Counted from the stretch's first letter, positions 1-8,036 are shown. The stretch: DNA of 27,612 bases from Pseudomonadota bacterium (GCA_023434095.1 JAEYTJ010000074.1:1-27612); one strand, 5' to 3'. A program made the numbers and translations. The notes: generated by a model not told the origin, from the letters alone.

Positions 1-989
1 CGCCGGGGGTGACCTCCGCGCTGGTGGCGCTGACCGCCGAGCGCAAGGCGGGCCTGCCTCCCATCGCCTCGCACACGCCCGCAGCGGCGCGCGCGCCGGC
101 GGCGGGCGGGCATTCGCATGCCGGGCACTCCCATGCCGGCCATTCCCACGCGCAGCCCCCGGCCGATCCGCAGAAGGAGACGCCGGGCCTGCCGGGCGTG
201 GGGGCCATCATCGCGGTGGCGTCCGGCAAGGGCGGCGTCGGCAAGTCGACGCTGGCGGCGAATCTCGCGCTCGGCCTCGCCGCCTCCGGGCTCAAGGTTG
301 GCCTGCTCGACGCCGATATTTACGGCCCTTCCGTGCCGCGCCTGATGGGGCTGAAGGGCCGCCCGGAGGTGAACGGGCGGATGATCACGCCCATGCAGGC
401 CTTCGGGCTCAAGGTGATGTCTATCGGCTTCCTCGTCGAGGAAGAGACGCCGATGATCTGGCGCGGCCCGATGGTGATGTCGGCGATCAGCCAGATGCTG
501 AAGGAAGTGAACTGGGCGCCGCTGGACATTCTCGTGGTCGACATGCCGCCCGGCACCGGCGACGCGCAGCTGACCATGGCGCAGCAGGTGCCGCTGGCCG
601 GCGCCGTCATCGTCTCCACGCCGCAGGACCTCGCGCTGATCGACGCGCGGCGCGGCGTCGCCATGTTCCAGAAGGTGAACGTGCCGGTGCTCGGCGTGGT
701 GGAGAACATGAGCTACTTCATGTGCCCGCATTGCGGTACCCGTTCCGACGTGTTCGGCCATGGCGGGGCGCGGCACGAGGCGCAGCGGCTCGGCGTGCCC
801 TTCCTCGGCGAGGTGCCGCTGCAGATGTCGATCCGCGAGACTTCCGACGCCGGCCTGCCCGTGGTGGCAACCCGCCCCGACAGCCCGGAAGCGGGCATCT
901 ACCGCGCCATTGCGGGTTCGGTGCGCGAGGCGCTCGCCGGCCGCCGCGGCGCCGTGCGCCCGGCCCCGCGTATCGTGATGGAAGGCTAA
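1..989 (+). CDS. mrp: Mrp/NBP35 (ApbC) family iron-sulfur carrier ATPase, 5' end cut by window
   Basis: P-loop ATPase that binds an Fe-S cluster and passes it to apoproteins in the cytoplasm. The reading frame is open to the window edge. The first visible residues (GVTSALVALTAER) look like the end of an N-terminal DUF59/MIP18 domain, so the true start lies upstream and the GTG at position 9 is not a credible start. Numbering from that GTG, a deviant Walker A motif GKGGVGKST lies at about residues 73-81. VVDMPPGTGD is the switch region, and the CPHC pair followed by GHGGA is the cluster-binding site typical of the family. The linker between the two domains is unusually histidine-rich (GHSHAGHSHAGHSHA, about residues 34-48). 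The gene converges on the PEP mutase family gene. Family identity is firm; which apoproteins it serves is not visible. Confidence 0.95.
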   Translation, partial: PGVTSALVALTAERKAGLPPIASHTPAAARAPAAGGHSHAGHSHAGHSHAQPPADPQKETPGLPGVGAIIAVASGKGGVGKSTLAANLALGLAASGLKVGLLDADIYGPSVPRLMGLKGRPEVNGRMITPMQAFGLKVMSIGFLVEEETPMIWRGPMVMSAISQMLKEVNWAPLDILVVDMPPGTGDAQLTMAQQVPLAGAVIVSTPQDLALIDARRGVAMFQKVNVPVLGVVENMSYFMCPHCGTRSDVFGHGGARHEAQRLGVPFLGEVPLQMSIRETSDAGLPVVATRPDSPEAGIYRAIAGSVREALAGRRGAVRPAPRIVMEG

Positions 990-1001
990 GCCCTGGCGAG
1001 G

Positions 1002-1030
1002 GGCGGCGGCGGGCGCTTTGTGCCGCCGCC
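1002..1030. terminator. Hairpin between convergent genes
   Basis: A 9-bp perfect G+C stem (1002-1010 with 1022-1030, loop 11 nt) begins 12 nt after the mrp stop codon and lies between two convergent genes. There is no clear T-run after it, so it is only a possible intrinsic or bidirectional terminator. Confidence 0.35.
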
Positions 1031-1102
1031 GGCTCTCCCGGCACTCGCCCGCCGGCCTGTGCCGCATGGGGCGCGTGGGAGGCCCGGCCTGCCGACGTTT
1101 GG

Positions 1103-1939
1103 TCAGCCTTCGCGTGAATTTTCCTCGAACGGGGTGAAGAAGGCCTCGATCTCGGCGAAGCCCATGGCGTCCCCCACGAAATCGAAGCGCCCCTCGCGCT
1201 GCATCGCCTGCGCGGCGCGGGCCACCGCGCCATAGGCAAGCCGGGCGAGGCTGGAGCCGATGCTGATGCGCCGCACGCCGGCCGCGCCCAACTCGTCGCG
1301 GGTGAAGCGGGCCTTGCCGATGCCGACGACCACGTTCACCGGCCGGGAGACCGAGGCGCACACCGTGCGCACGGCGTCGATATCCGGCAGGCCGGGCGCG
1401 TAGAGCACATCGGCGCCCGCCGCCTCGAAGGCCTGCAAACGGCGGATGGTGTCGTCGAGGTCCGGGCGCCCCCAGAGAAAGTTCTCCGCCCGCGCGGTAA
1501 GCACGAAGTCCCCGCCCAATCCCTTGCGGGCCTCCACCGCCGCGGCGATGCGCTCGACGGCGAGAGTGGCATCGTAGATCGGGGCGTCCGGGCGGCCGGT
1601 ATGGTCCTCGATGGAGCCGCCGGCCAGCCCGACGGCGGCGGCGGCACGGATGGTCTCGGCCACCGCCTCGGGGCTGTCGCCGAATCCGTTCTCGAGATCG
1701 GCCGAGACAGGCAGCGCCGTGGCGCCGACGATGAGCGCGCAATGGGCGAGCATCTCCGCGCGACCCGCCCGGCCGTCGCGCACGCCGTTCGAGAACGCCA
1801 TGCCGGCGCTGGTGGTGGCGAGGGCGGGATAGCCGAGCGTGGCGAAGATGCGCGCCGTGCAGACATCCCACGGGTTGGGTAGGATGAAGGCGCCGGGCCC
1901 CTGATGCAGGGCGCGGAAGCGGGCAGCCTTGTCGTCCAT
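1103..1939 (-). CDS. Isocitrate lyase/PEP mutase family protein
   Basis: 278-residue cytoplasmic TIM-barrel enzyme of the PEP mutase/isocitrate lyase superfamily (PrpB-like). Visible family signatures are ILPNPWDVCTARIF near the N-terminus, PVSADLENGFGDSPE (metal-binding acidic residues) and GGSIEDHTG. It ends with a phosphate-site-like segment, VRRISIGSSLARLA. Members cleave or rearrange C-C or C-P bonds of 2-oxo acids or phosphonopyruvate; the substrate of this subgroup cannot be read from sequence. I chose the ATG at 1939 because GGAGAG lies just upstream and the family N-terminus (MDDKAARFRALH) begins there. An upstream extension of the frame would run into the divergent TRAP protein gene. 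It is transcribed divergently from that gene and converges on mrp. Confidence 0.88.
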   Translation of the reverse strand: MDDKAARFRALHQGPGAFILPNPWDVCTARIFATLGYPALATTSAGMAFSNGVRDGRAGRAEMLAHCALIVGATALPVSADLENGFGDSPEAVAETIRAAAAVGLAGGSIEDHTGRPDAPIYDATLAVERIAAAVEARKGLGGDFVLTARAENFLWGRPDLDDTIRRLQAFEAAGADVLYAPGLPDIDAVRTVCASVSRPVNVVVGIGKARFTRDELGAAGVRRISIGSSLARLAYGAVARAAQAMQREGRFDFVGDAMGFAEIEAFFTPFEENSREG

Positions 1940-1964
1940 GGCGAACTCTCCGATGACCCGTGAA

Positions 1965-1993
1965 ACGCTAATTCCGTCACCCGAACATATCAA
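1965..1993 (-). promoter_or_regulatory. Candidate promoter of the PEP mutase family gene
   Basis: Reading the minus strand, TTGATA (1988-1993), a 17-nt spacer, then TAGCGT (1965-1970) sits 25 nt before the ATG. The -35 matches 5 of 6 consensus bases, but the -10 only 3 of 6. A second candidate -35 (TTGACC) lies further upstream, so this assignment is tentative. Confidence 0.3.
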
Positions 1994-2090
1994 GAACATT
2001 TGCGCGGCTGCCGGCGCGGGGGTCAAGCCGGTTGCCCTGCGCCGCCGGCTGTTGCAAACATCCTCGCCCATCTGCGAGGGATGCCTGCCC

Positions 2091-3179
2091 ATGAAGCGCC
2101 GCGACTTTCTCCGCACCGCCGCCCTTGCCGCCCCGGCGAGCGCGCTCGCCGTCCCGGCTCTGGCGCAGGGCGCGCCGCAGGTGCGCTGGCGGCTCACCTC
2201 CTCGGTGCCGAAGGTGCTGGACGCCATTTTCGGCGCCAATGAGCTGGTGTCGAAATATGTGAGCGAGGTGACGGAAGGGCGCTTCGTCATCCAGAACTTT
2301 GCCGCCGGCGAAATCGTGCCGGGGCTTCAGGCGCTCGACGCGGTGCAGAACGGCACGGTCGAGATCGCGCAGACGCCGCTCTATTACTACACCGGCAAGG
2401 ACCCGTCCTTCGCCTGCTTCACCACCATGCCCTTCGGCTTGAACGCGCGCATGCAGAACGCGTGGTTCTACCATGGCGGCGGGCGCGAATTGCAGGACGA
2501 GTTCCTCGCCAAATACAACCTCGTCGGCTTTCTCGGCGGCAATACCGGCACCCAGATGGGCGGCTGGTTCCGCAAGGAGGTGAAGGACCTCGCCGACTTC
2601 CAGGGCCTGAAGTTCCGCATCGGCGGCATTGCCGGGCAGGTGGTGGCCAAGCTCGGCGTGGTGCCGCAGCAGATTGCGCCGGGCGACATCTATGCCGCGC
2701 TGGAAAAGGGCACCATCGACGCCTGCGAATGGGTGGGCCCCTATGACGACGAGAAGCTCGGGCTCAACCGGGTGGCGCCCTATTACTATTACCCGGGCTG
2801 GTGGGACGGCGGGCCGACGATGAATGTCGTGGTCAACCGCGAGAAGTGGAACGGCCTGCCGAAAGCCTACCAGGCCGCGTTCGAGGCGGCGGTGGCCTAT
2901 GCCAATGCCGACATGCTGGCGAAGTACGACGCCTTCAACCCGGCGGCGCTGCGCCGGCTGGTGGCGGCGGGGGCGCAGTTGCGCACCTTCCCGCAGAGCT
3001 TCCTCGACGCTTCCTGGAAGGCGGCGATCGAGCTCAACGCCGAGATCAGTGCGAAGAACCCCGGCTTCAAGAAGATCATGGACGCGCAGATCGCCTTCCG
3101 AAACGAGGAATATCTGTGGTGGCAGGTTGGCGAGTACCCCTATGACGGCTACATGATCCGCGCCCGCACCCGGGGGTGA
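2091..3179 (+). CDS. TRAP transporter substrate-binding protein (DctP/TakP-like), copy 1
   Basis: 362-residue periplasmic solute receptor of a TRAP transporter. The N-terminus MKRRDFLRTAALAAP is a twin-arginine signal ending near AVPALAQG, which fixes the ATG at 2091; GCGAGGG lies about 10 nt upstream. The mature protein shows the DctP-family core: FAAGEIVPGLQALDAVQNG, TGTQMGGWFRKE, LEKGTIDACEWVGPYDD and the aromatic-rich YYYYPGWWDGGPT. The family usually binds organic acids through an arginine-carboxylate contact; the WWDGGPT segment resembles the 2-oxoacid receptor TakP, so a 2-oxoacid or other carboxylate ligand is an inference. No DctQ or DctM membrane gene lies nearby. The gene is followed by a REP-like palindrome pair and then by a close paralogue. 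Confidence 0.92.
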   Translation: MKRRDFLRTAALAAPASALAVPALAQGAPQVRWRLTSSVPKVLDAIFGANELVSKYVSEVTEGRFVIQNFAAGEIVPGLQALDAVQNGTVEIAQTPLYYYTGKDPSFACFTTMPFGLNARMQNAWFYHGGGRELQDEFLAKYNLVGFLGGNTGTQMGGWFRKEVKDLADFQGLKFRIGGIAGQVVAKLGVVPQQIAPGDIYAALEKGTIDACEWVGPYDDEKLGLNRVAPYYYYPGWWDGGPTMNVVVNREKWNGLPKAYQAAFEAAVAYANADMLAKYDAFNPAALRRLVAAGAQLRTFPQSFLDASWKAAIELNAEISAKNPGFKKIMDAQIAFRNEEYLWWQVGEYPYDGYMIRARTRG

Positions 3180-3193
3180 GGCTGGGCGCCGAC

Positions 3194-3288
3194 CATCCTT
3201 CGAGGCTCGCTGCGCTCACACCTCAGGATGACGTGGCTCGGAAAGCAACGTCATTCTGAGGAGCCGCCGAAGGCGGCCTCGAAGGATG
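3194..3288. repeat. Inverted pair of REP-like palindromes
   Basis: Two 41-nt units (3194-3234 and 3248-3288) face each other across a 13-nt spacer. The outer 12 nt (CATCCTTCGAGG and its complement) match perfectly, and the inner 14 nt match at 13 positions (CCTCAGGATGACGT against CCTCAGAATGACGT); the middle 15 nt differ. Each unit is itself an imperfect palindrome, CATCCT..GAGG against CCTCAGGATG. This is the layout of dispersed REP/BIME-type elements common in Hyphomicrobiales intergenic DNA. It lies between the two TRAP receptor genes and could act as an mRNA-stabilising or terminating hairpin. Confidence 0.75.
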
Positions 3289-3339
3289 CTCATCCGAGCC
3301 GGCCCGATAAAACCAACAGACAGTCCAGAGGAAACGCCG

Positions 3340-4440
3340 ATGCCGCACTCGCCTTCCCGCCGGGGCCTGCTCACGGGCGCCGGCCTCGCCGCTGCCGCCT
3401 CGACATTGGCGGCGCCCGCGCTTGCCCAGAGCCTGCCGACGCTGCGCTGGCGGCTGACGTCGAGCTACCCGAAGTCGCTCGACACCATCTACGGCGCCGC
3501 CACGCTGCTATCGAAATATGTCGGCGAGGCCACCGACGGGCGCTTCACCATCGACGTGTTCGCCCCCGGCGAGATCGTGCCGGGATTGCAGGCGCTCGAT
3601 GCGGTGCAGAACCGCACGGTCGAGGTCTGCCAGACCGCGCTCTACTACTATATCGGCAAGGACCCGTCCTTCGCACCCTTCACCACGCTGCCCTTCGGGC
3701 TCAACGCGCGCATGCAGACGGCGTGGCTCTACCATGGCGGCGGCAACGAGTTGCAGGCGGCCTTCCTAGCGAAATACGGCGTGATCGGATTTGCCGGCGG
3801 CAACACCGGTGCGCAGATGGGCGGCTGGTTCCGCAAGGAGATCAAGACCGTCGCCGACCTCAGGGGCCTGAAGATGCGCATTCCCGGCATTGCCGGGCAG
3901 GTGCTGGCGCGGCTCGGGCTGGTGCCGCAGAACTTCGCCGGCGGCGATATCTACCCCGCGCTGGAGAAGGGCACGATCGACGCCGCCGAATTCGTCGGGC
4001 CGGTGGACGACGAGAAGCTCGGCTTCGTGCGCGTGGCGCCCTATTACTACTATCCCGGCTGGTGGGAGGGCGGGCCGACCATCCATTTCGTCGCCAATAT
4101 GAAGGCGTGGGAGGAACTGCCCAAGGCCTACAAGGCCGCGTTCGAGGCGGCGTCCGCCTATGCCAATGCCGACATGCTGGCGAAGTACGACGCCCGCAAC
4201 CCGGCGGCGCTGCGCCGGCTGGTGGCCGCAGGCGCGCAGCTGCGGCCCTTCCCGCCGGAGGTGATGGACGCTTCCTACAAGGAGAACATCGCGCTGATGG
4301 CGGAGATTTCCGCCAGGAACGCCGACTTCAAGAAGATCTACGACTCGATGCTGGCCTTCCGCAACGAGGAGTATCTGTGGTGGCAGGTCGGCGAATATCC
4401 CTATGACGGCTACATGATCCGCGCCCGCCAGAAGGGGTGA
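3340..4440 (+). CDS. TRAP transporter substrate-binding protein (DctP/TakP-like), copy 2
   Basis: 366-residue periplasmic receptor, clearly paralogous to the preceding gene along its whole length. Shared blocks include PFGLNARMQ, GGNTG.QMGGWFRKE, ALEKGTIDA, RVAPYYYYPGWW.GGPT and the identical C-terminal WWQVGEYPYDGYMIRAR. The start at 3340 follows AGAGGAAA and opens a Tat-type signal (SRRGLLTGAGLAAAAS, cleavage near APALAQ). Differences lie near the ligand region: GPYDDEKLG in copy 1 is GPVDDEKLG here, and CEWVG is AEFVG. The two copies may therefore have diverged in ligand preference. Neither has a TRAP permease beside it, so both probably work with DctQM encoded elsewhere. It converges on the DMT exporter gene. 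Confidence 0.92.
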   Translation: MPHSPSRRGLLTGAGLAAAASTLAAPALAQSLPTLRWRLTSSYPKSLDTIYGAATLLSKYVGEATDGRFTIDVFAPGEIVPGLQALDAVQNRTVEVCQTALYYYIGKDPSFAPFTTLPFGLNARMQTAWLYHGGGNELQAAFLAKYGVIGFAGGNTGAQMGGWFRKEIKTVADLRGLKMRIPGIAGQVLARLGLVPQNFAGGDIYPALEKGTIDAAEFVGPVDDEKLGFVRVAPYYYYPGWWEGGPTIHFVANMKAWEELPKAYKAAFEAASAYANADMLAKYDARNPAALRRLVAAGAQLRPFPPEVMDASYKENIALMAEISARNADFKKIYDSMLAFRNEEYLWWQVGEYPYDGYMIRARQKG

Positions 4441-4461
4441 GGCCTCTCTGCGGCCCCACGG

Positions 4462-4487
4462 GCGCGGGGGCTCAGGCGGCCCCGCGC
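4462..4487. terminator. Hairpin between convergent genes
   Basis: An 8-bp perfect stem (4462-4469 with 4480-4487, loop 10 nt) lies 21 nt after the TRAP copy 2 stop codon. It spans the stop codon of the DMT gene on the other strand. There is no T-run, so a terminator role is only suggested by position. Confidence 0.3.
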
Positions 4488-5374
4488 GGCTCCTTGCGGA
4501 CGGCCACGGCCGGTCGTGCGGTCAGGTGATGGTGCATGGTGTAGAGGCCCGCCGCCATGATGAGAGCCATGCCGCCGATCGAGACGAGATCGGGCATGTC
4601 GTGGAACAGCATGGCGGAGAGGCCGACGGCCACCACCACCGAGGCATAGCGGAAGGGCGAGACCACCGCCGTATCCGCCGCGCGGAAGGCGGAGATGGTG
4701 AGCAGGTGGCCGATCACCAGCGACACGCTGCCGCCGACGAGATAGGCCAGCGTCGCGGCGTCCAGCGCGTGCCACTGCTCGACCGAGCTGCCGGCGATGC
4801 CGAAGCTCATGCCGACCACCGTGGTGCCGAAAGTGACGACGAGGGTCGGCACATGCGCGCCGATGCGGCCGGTGATGAAATCCCGGAACGCCATCAGCAG
4901 CGCGGCGCCGAGCGGAAGCAGCGCCATCGCGTCGAAGGCGGACGTGGCGGGCTTGACGATCAGCATCACGCCGGCAAAGCCGACGGCGACCGCCAGCCAC
5001 TGGCGCCAGCCGATATGCGCGCCGAAGAACAGCACCGCCACCGCCATGGTGGCGAGCGGGGTGATCTGCAGGATCGCGGTGGCGTCGGCGATCGACATCC
5101 GGGTAATGGCAGTGATGAACAGCATCGCCACGCAGGCTTCCGCTACCGCGCGCGCCAGCACCCTCCAGTCGGCGGCGAAGCGCAGCGCCGGCAACTGGCC
5201 CTTCCAGCCCAGCACCGCGATCAGGCAGAGCGCCGCCATCACGCCGCGCACGGCGAGAATCTGCGAGGGCGGGATGTGCTCCAGCGCGAGCTTGGAGAAG
5301 GCATCGTTGGTGGAGAAGATCGACGAGCCGGCGATCATCAGCAGGATGCCGCGCTTGGCGCTGGGGGCGTGCAT
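4472..5374 (-). CDS. DMT superfamily (EamA) transporter
   Basis: 300-residue inner-membrane protein with about ten hydrophobic helices, arranged as two EamA repeats. The first starts around GILLMIAGSSIFSTNDAFSK, with the AVRGVMAALCLIAVLG helix following. The second starts around LPLGAALLMAFRDFITGRIG. Family members export metabolites or amino acids by proton antiport; the substrate is unknown. The start at 5374 gives the usual family N-terminus, but the bases just upstream on this strand are pyrimidine-rich and contain no Shine-Dalgarno sequence, and Met13 is not better placed. It lies 95 nt downstream of the MFS exporter gene on the same strand and may be cotranscribed with it. Confidence 0.88.
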   Translation of the reverse strand: MHAPSAKRGILLMIAGSSIFSTNDAFSKLALEHIPPSQILAVRGVMAALCLIAVLGWKGQLPALRFAADWRVLARAVAEACVAMLFITAITRMSIADATAILQITPLATMAVAVLFFGAHIGWRQWLAVAVGFAGVMLIVKPATSAFDAMALLPLGAALLMAFRDFITGRIGAHVPTLVVTFGTTVVGMSFGIAGSSVEQWHALDAATLAYLVGGSVSLVIGHLLTISAFRAADTAVVSPFRYASVVVAVGLSAMLFHDMPDLVSIGGMALIMAAGLYTMHHHLTARPAVAVRKEPRGAA

Positions 5375-5469
5375 GGGGGAGGTCCGAAGGAGAGGAGCCG
5401 GTTAAAGGCCGCAATCACGGCAGGAGTGCGGCCCCGGCCGATATATTCGTATTCAAACGAGTGGCGCGG

Positions 5470-6669
5470 TCAGCATTCTTCGCAGGCGACGTCGTCGGTA
5501 AGTTCGTCCGCCTCCACCAGCCCGCCGGTCCGGCGTTCCAGCGCCTGCGAGGCGACGCACAGGCCGAGCGCGCCGACCGCCAGCGCCGCCCCGACCCAGG
5601 GCAGGTCCGCATAGCCGATGCCGAAGGTGATCGCGGCGCCGCCGATCCACGCGCCCGCGGCGTTGCCGAGGTTGAACGCTCCCTGATTGAGCGTCGAGGC
5701 GAGGTTGGGCGCCCCTTCCGCCGCGTCGACGACGCGCATCTGGATCGGCGGCACCACGGCGAAGACCAGAATGCCCCAGACGAAGATCGTGGCCACCGTC
5801 GCGGCGGCAAAGGCGCTGAGGAACACGAAGGCGACGAGGATGGCGGCGAGGCCGATGAAGGACGCCATCAGCGAGGGCATCAGCCGCCAGTCGGCGAGCT
5901 TGCCGCCCAAGAGGTTGCCGATGGTGATGCCGACCCCGAAAAGCAGCAGCACATAGGTTACCGCGTGAGGCGTGAAGCCCGTCACATCGCGCAGCAGCGG
6001 GGCGATATAGGTGAAGACCGAGAACAGGCTGGCCGAGGCGAGCACGCTCATCAGCATGGTGAGGATCACCTGCGGACGCTTCAGCACCGCGAACTCGCGC
6101 AGGATGTTGCCCGAGGCATGGGGAATGTCGCGCGGCACCCACAGCGCGATGGCGCTGACCGCGAGGATGCCGATGAGCACCACCGCCCAGAAGGTGGAGC
6201 GCCAGCCCGCTGCCTGCCCGAGCGCGGTGCCGAGCGGCACGCCCAGCACATTTGCCAGCGTCAGCCCGGCGAACATCAGCGCGATGGCGCTGGCGCGCTG
6301 GTTCGGCGGCACGAGGTTCGCCGCCACCACCGCGCCGATGCCGAAGAAGGCGCCGTGGCAGAAGGCGGTGACGACCCGCGCGCCCATCAGGAACCAGTAA
6401 TCCGGTGCGATGGCGCAGAGGAAATTGCCCAGCACGAACATGCTGGCAAGGCCGATCAGCGTGCCCTTGCGGGGCAGCGAATTGGTGATGACCGCGACGA
6501 TGGGAGCGCCGATGACGACGCCGAGCGCATAGCCCGTGACCAGCAGCCCAGCCGCGGGAATGCTCACCGAGAGATCGGCGGCGACCTCCGGCAGCAAGCC
6601 CATGATGACGAATTCGGTCGTGCCAATGCCGAAGGAGGCCATGGCGAGGGCCAACAGCGGAAGCTGCAT
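5470..6669 (-). CDS. MFS transporter, AraJ/YdhP-like efflux type
   Basis: 399-residue, 12-helix major facilitator. The N-terminus ALAMASFGIGTTEFVIMG and the motif-A-like loop TNSLPRKGTLIGL are characteristic of the AraJ/YdhP/sugar-efflux group of drug-proton antiporters. Further family-like segments are AFCHGAFFGIGAVVAANLV and NLGNAAGAWIGGAAI. It probably exports a small molecule or drug across the inner membrane; no substrate can be named. The protein ends in an unusual CEEC tail. The ATG at 6669 begins directly with the family sequence (MQLPLLALAMASF); the ribosome-binding site is weak. It lies 146 nt after moaA on the same strand. No strong promoter or terminator is evident in that gap. 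Confidence 0.9.
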   Translation of the reverse strand: MQLPLLALAMASFGIGTTEFVIMGLLPEVAADLSVSIPAAGLLVTGYALGVVIGAPIVAVITNSLPRKGTLIGLASMFVLGNFLCAIAPDYWFLMGARVVTAFCHGAFFGIGAVVAANLVPPNQRASAIALMFAGLTLANVLGVPLGTALGQAAGWRSTFWAVVLIGILAVSAIALWVPRDIPHASGNILREFAVLKRPQVILTMLMSVLASASLFSVFTYIAPLLRDVTGFTPHAVTYVLLLFGVGITIGNLLGGKLADWRLMPSLMASFIGLAAILVAFVFLSAFAAATVATIFVWGILVFAVVPPIQMRVVDAAEGAPNLASTLNQGAFNLGNAAGAWIGGAAITFGIGYADLPWVGAALAVGALGLCVASQALERRTGGLVEADELTDDVACEEC

Positions 6670-6815
6670 CTCGGAACGCTCTGGAATCGGAAAAGACGGT
6701 GTAGGCTGCCAGTTAGCAGCGCGATTCAGGCAATCCTATGCACGTTGTATTGCAATGCAGCAACATGGCTGCGCGCGCGGCTGCCATGCGTCCCGCTCGC
6801 GCACGCAGCGCGCGC

Positions 6816-7862
6816 TCAGCCGCCGGTGAGGCTCATATGCCGGCGCACGGCAGGCGCCTGGCCGGGCCGGTCGATGACGAAGTCGTGGCCCTTGGGCTTG
6901 CGGAAGATAGCCTCGTCCAGCGCCGCGTGCAGCGTCTCGTCGCTCTCCGAGGCGCGGAGCGGCGCGCGCAAATCCGCCGCATCGTCCTGGCCGAGGCACA
7001 TATAGAGCGTGCCGGTGCAGGTGACGCGCACCCGGTTGCATCCCTCGCAGAAATTATGCGTCAGCGGCGTGATGAAGCCGAGCCGCCCGCCGGTCTCGCG
7101 GATGCGGACATAGCGCGCCGGCCCGCCGGTGCGGAACGGAATGTCCTCCAGCGTCCAGCGCTCGGCGAGGCGGTCGCGCACGGTGGAGAGGGGGAGATAC
7201 TGGTCGATGCGCTCCGCGCCGGTCTCGCCGAGCGGCATCACCTCGATGAGCGAGAGGTCCATGTCCCGCCGATGCGCCCATTCGATGAGGCCGGGAATCT
7301 CGTCTTCGTTCTCCCCGGCCAGCGCCACGGCGTTCAGCTTCACATGCAGCCCGGCCTGCTGCGCCGCGTCGATGCCGGCGAGTACCTTGGAGAGGTCGCC
7401 CCAGCGGGTGAGGGCGCGGAAGCGCTGCGGATCGAGCGTGTCGAGCGAGACGTTGATGCGCTTGACCCCGCATTCCGCCAGCTCGCGGGCGAAGCGGGCG
7501 AGCTGCGAGCCGTTGGTGGTCAGCGTCAGCTCTTCCAGCGCGCCCGATTCGAGATGGCGGCCAAGCGAGCGGAAGAGGGTCATCACGTCCCGGCGCACCA
7601 GCGGCTCGCCGCCGGTGAGGCGCAGCTTCTTCACCCCCCTTGCGACGAAGGCCGAGCAGAGGCGGTCGAGCTCTTCCAGCGTCAGAAGTTCCGGCTTGGG
7701 CAGGAACGTCATGTGCTCGGCCATGCAGTACACGCAGCGGAAGTCGCAGCGGTCGGTGACCGAGACGCGCAGATAGGTGACGGCGCGGCCGAAATTGTCC
7801 ACCAGCGGCGCGCGCGGGGCTTCGCGCTGGATCCGGTCGATGACGGCTTCGCTTGTGCTCAC
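6816..7862 (-). CDS. moaA: GTP 3',8-cyclase MoaA (molybdenum cofactor biosynthesis)
   Basis: 348-residue radical-SAM enzyme that, with MoaC, converts GTP to cyclic pyranopterin monophosphate, the first step of molybdopterin synthesis in the cytoplasm. The N-terminal CDFRCVYC supplies Cys39, Cys43 and Cys46 for the SAM-binding 4Fe-4S cluster. LTGGEPLVRRD is the SAM-binding GGE segment. A second cluster is bound by Cys272, Cys275 and Cys289 (CEGCNRVRVTCTG...C). The C-terminus ends in the conserved double glycine (LTGG). The start is a GTG at 7862 preceded by GGGAG. It is transcribed divergently from the DUF971 gene, and a promoter-like pair is visible upstream. No other moa genes are in the window. 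Confidence 0.97.
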   Translation of the reverse strand: MSTSEAVIDRIQREAPRAPLVDNFGRAVTYLRVSVTDRCDFRCVYCMAEHMTFLPKPELLTLEELDRLCSAFVARGVKKLRLTGGEPLVRRDVMTLFRSLGRHLESGALEELTLTTNGSQLARFARELAECGVKRINVSLDTLDPQRFRALTRWGDLSKVLAGIDAAQQAGLHVKLNAVALAGENEDEIPGLIEWAHRRDMDLSLIEVMPLGETGAERIDQYLPLSTVRDRLAERWTLEDIPFRTGGPARYVRIRETGGRLGFITPLTHNFCEGCNRVRVTCTGTLYMCLGQDDAADLRAPLRASESDETLHAALDEAIFRKPKGHDFVIDRPGQAPAVRRHMSLTGG

Positions 7863-7903
7863 GCAGTCGCTCCCGCGCCGAAGGGCGCTGTTTCCTCACT
7901 CTA

Positions 7904-7932
7904 TTTCTAATGGGCGGGGCGGGCCCTGCCAA
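7904..7932 (-). promoter_or_regulatory. Candidate moaA promoter
   Basis: On the minus strand, TTGGCA (7927-7932, 5 of 6 to TTGACA), a 17-nt spacer and TAGAAA (7904-7909, 4 of 6 to TATAAT) lie 41 nt before the moaA GTG. Spacing and distance fit a sigma-70 promoter with a leader of about 35 nt. Confidence 0.55.
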
Positions 7933-7943
7933 GGCGCGCAACC

Positions 7944-7957
7944 CTATCGGCCGATAG
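7944..7957. promoter_or_regulatory. Perfect 14-bp palindrome, candidate operator
   Basis: CTATCGGCCGATAG is a perfect inverted repeat in the divergent moaA/DUF971 intergenic region, ending 12 nt upstream of the proposed moaA -35. Its position would suit an activator or shared regulator. No known box is recognised. Confidence 0.4.
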
Positions 7958-8036
7958 CCTAACCCATTCGTGACAATGGCTTTGCCTCCACCCGGACGCC
8001 TGAAGAGCCCTCGCGGGGAGGCTTGGGCGCGGGGGA

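Noticed and set aside
100..150. The GHSHA-encoding tandem DNA repeat as a CRISPR or satellite
   Set aside because: It is an in-frame coding repeat of three short units inside mrp, with no spacers.
5375..5469. Purine-rich stretch just upstream of the DMT exporter as its ribosome-binding site
   Set aside because: GGAGG-like sequence is on the plus strand, whereas the gene is on the minus strand; it cannot serve as its Shine-Dalgarno site.
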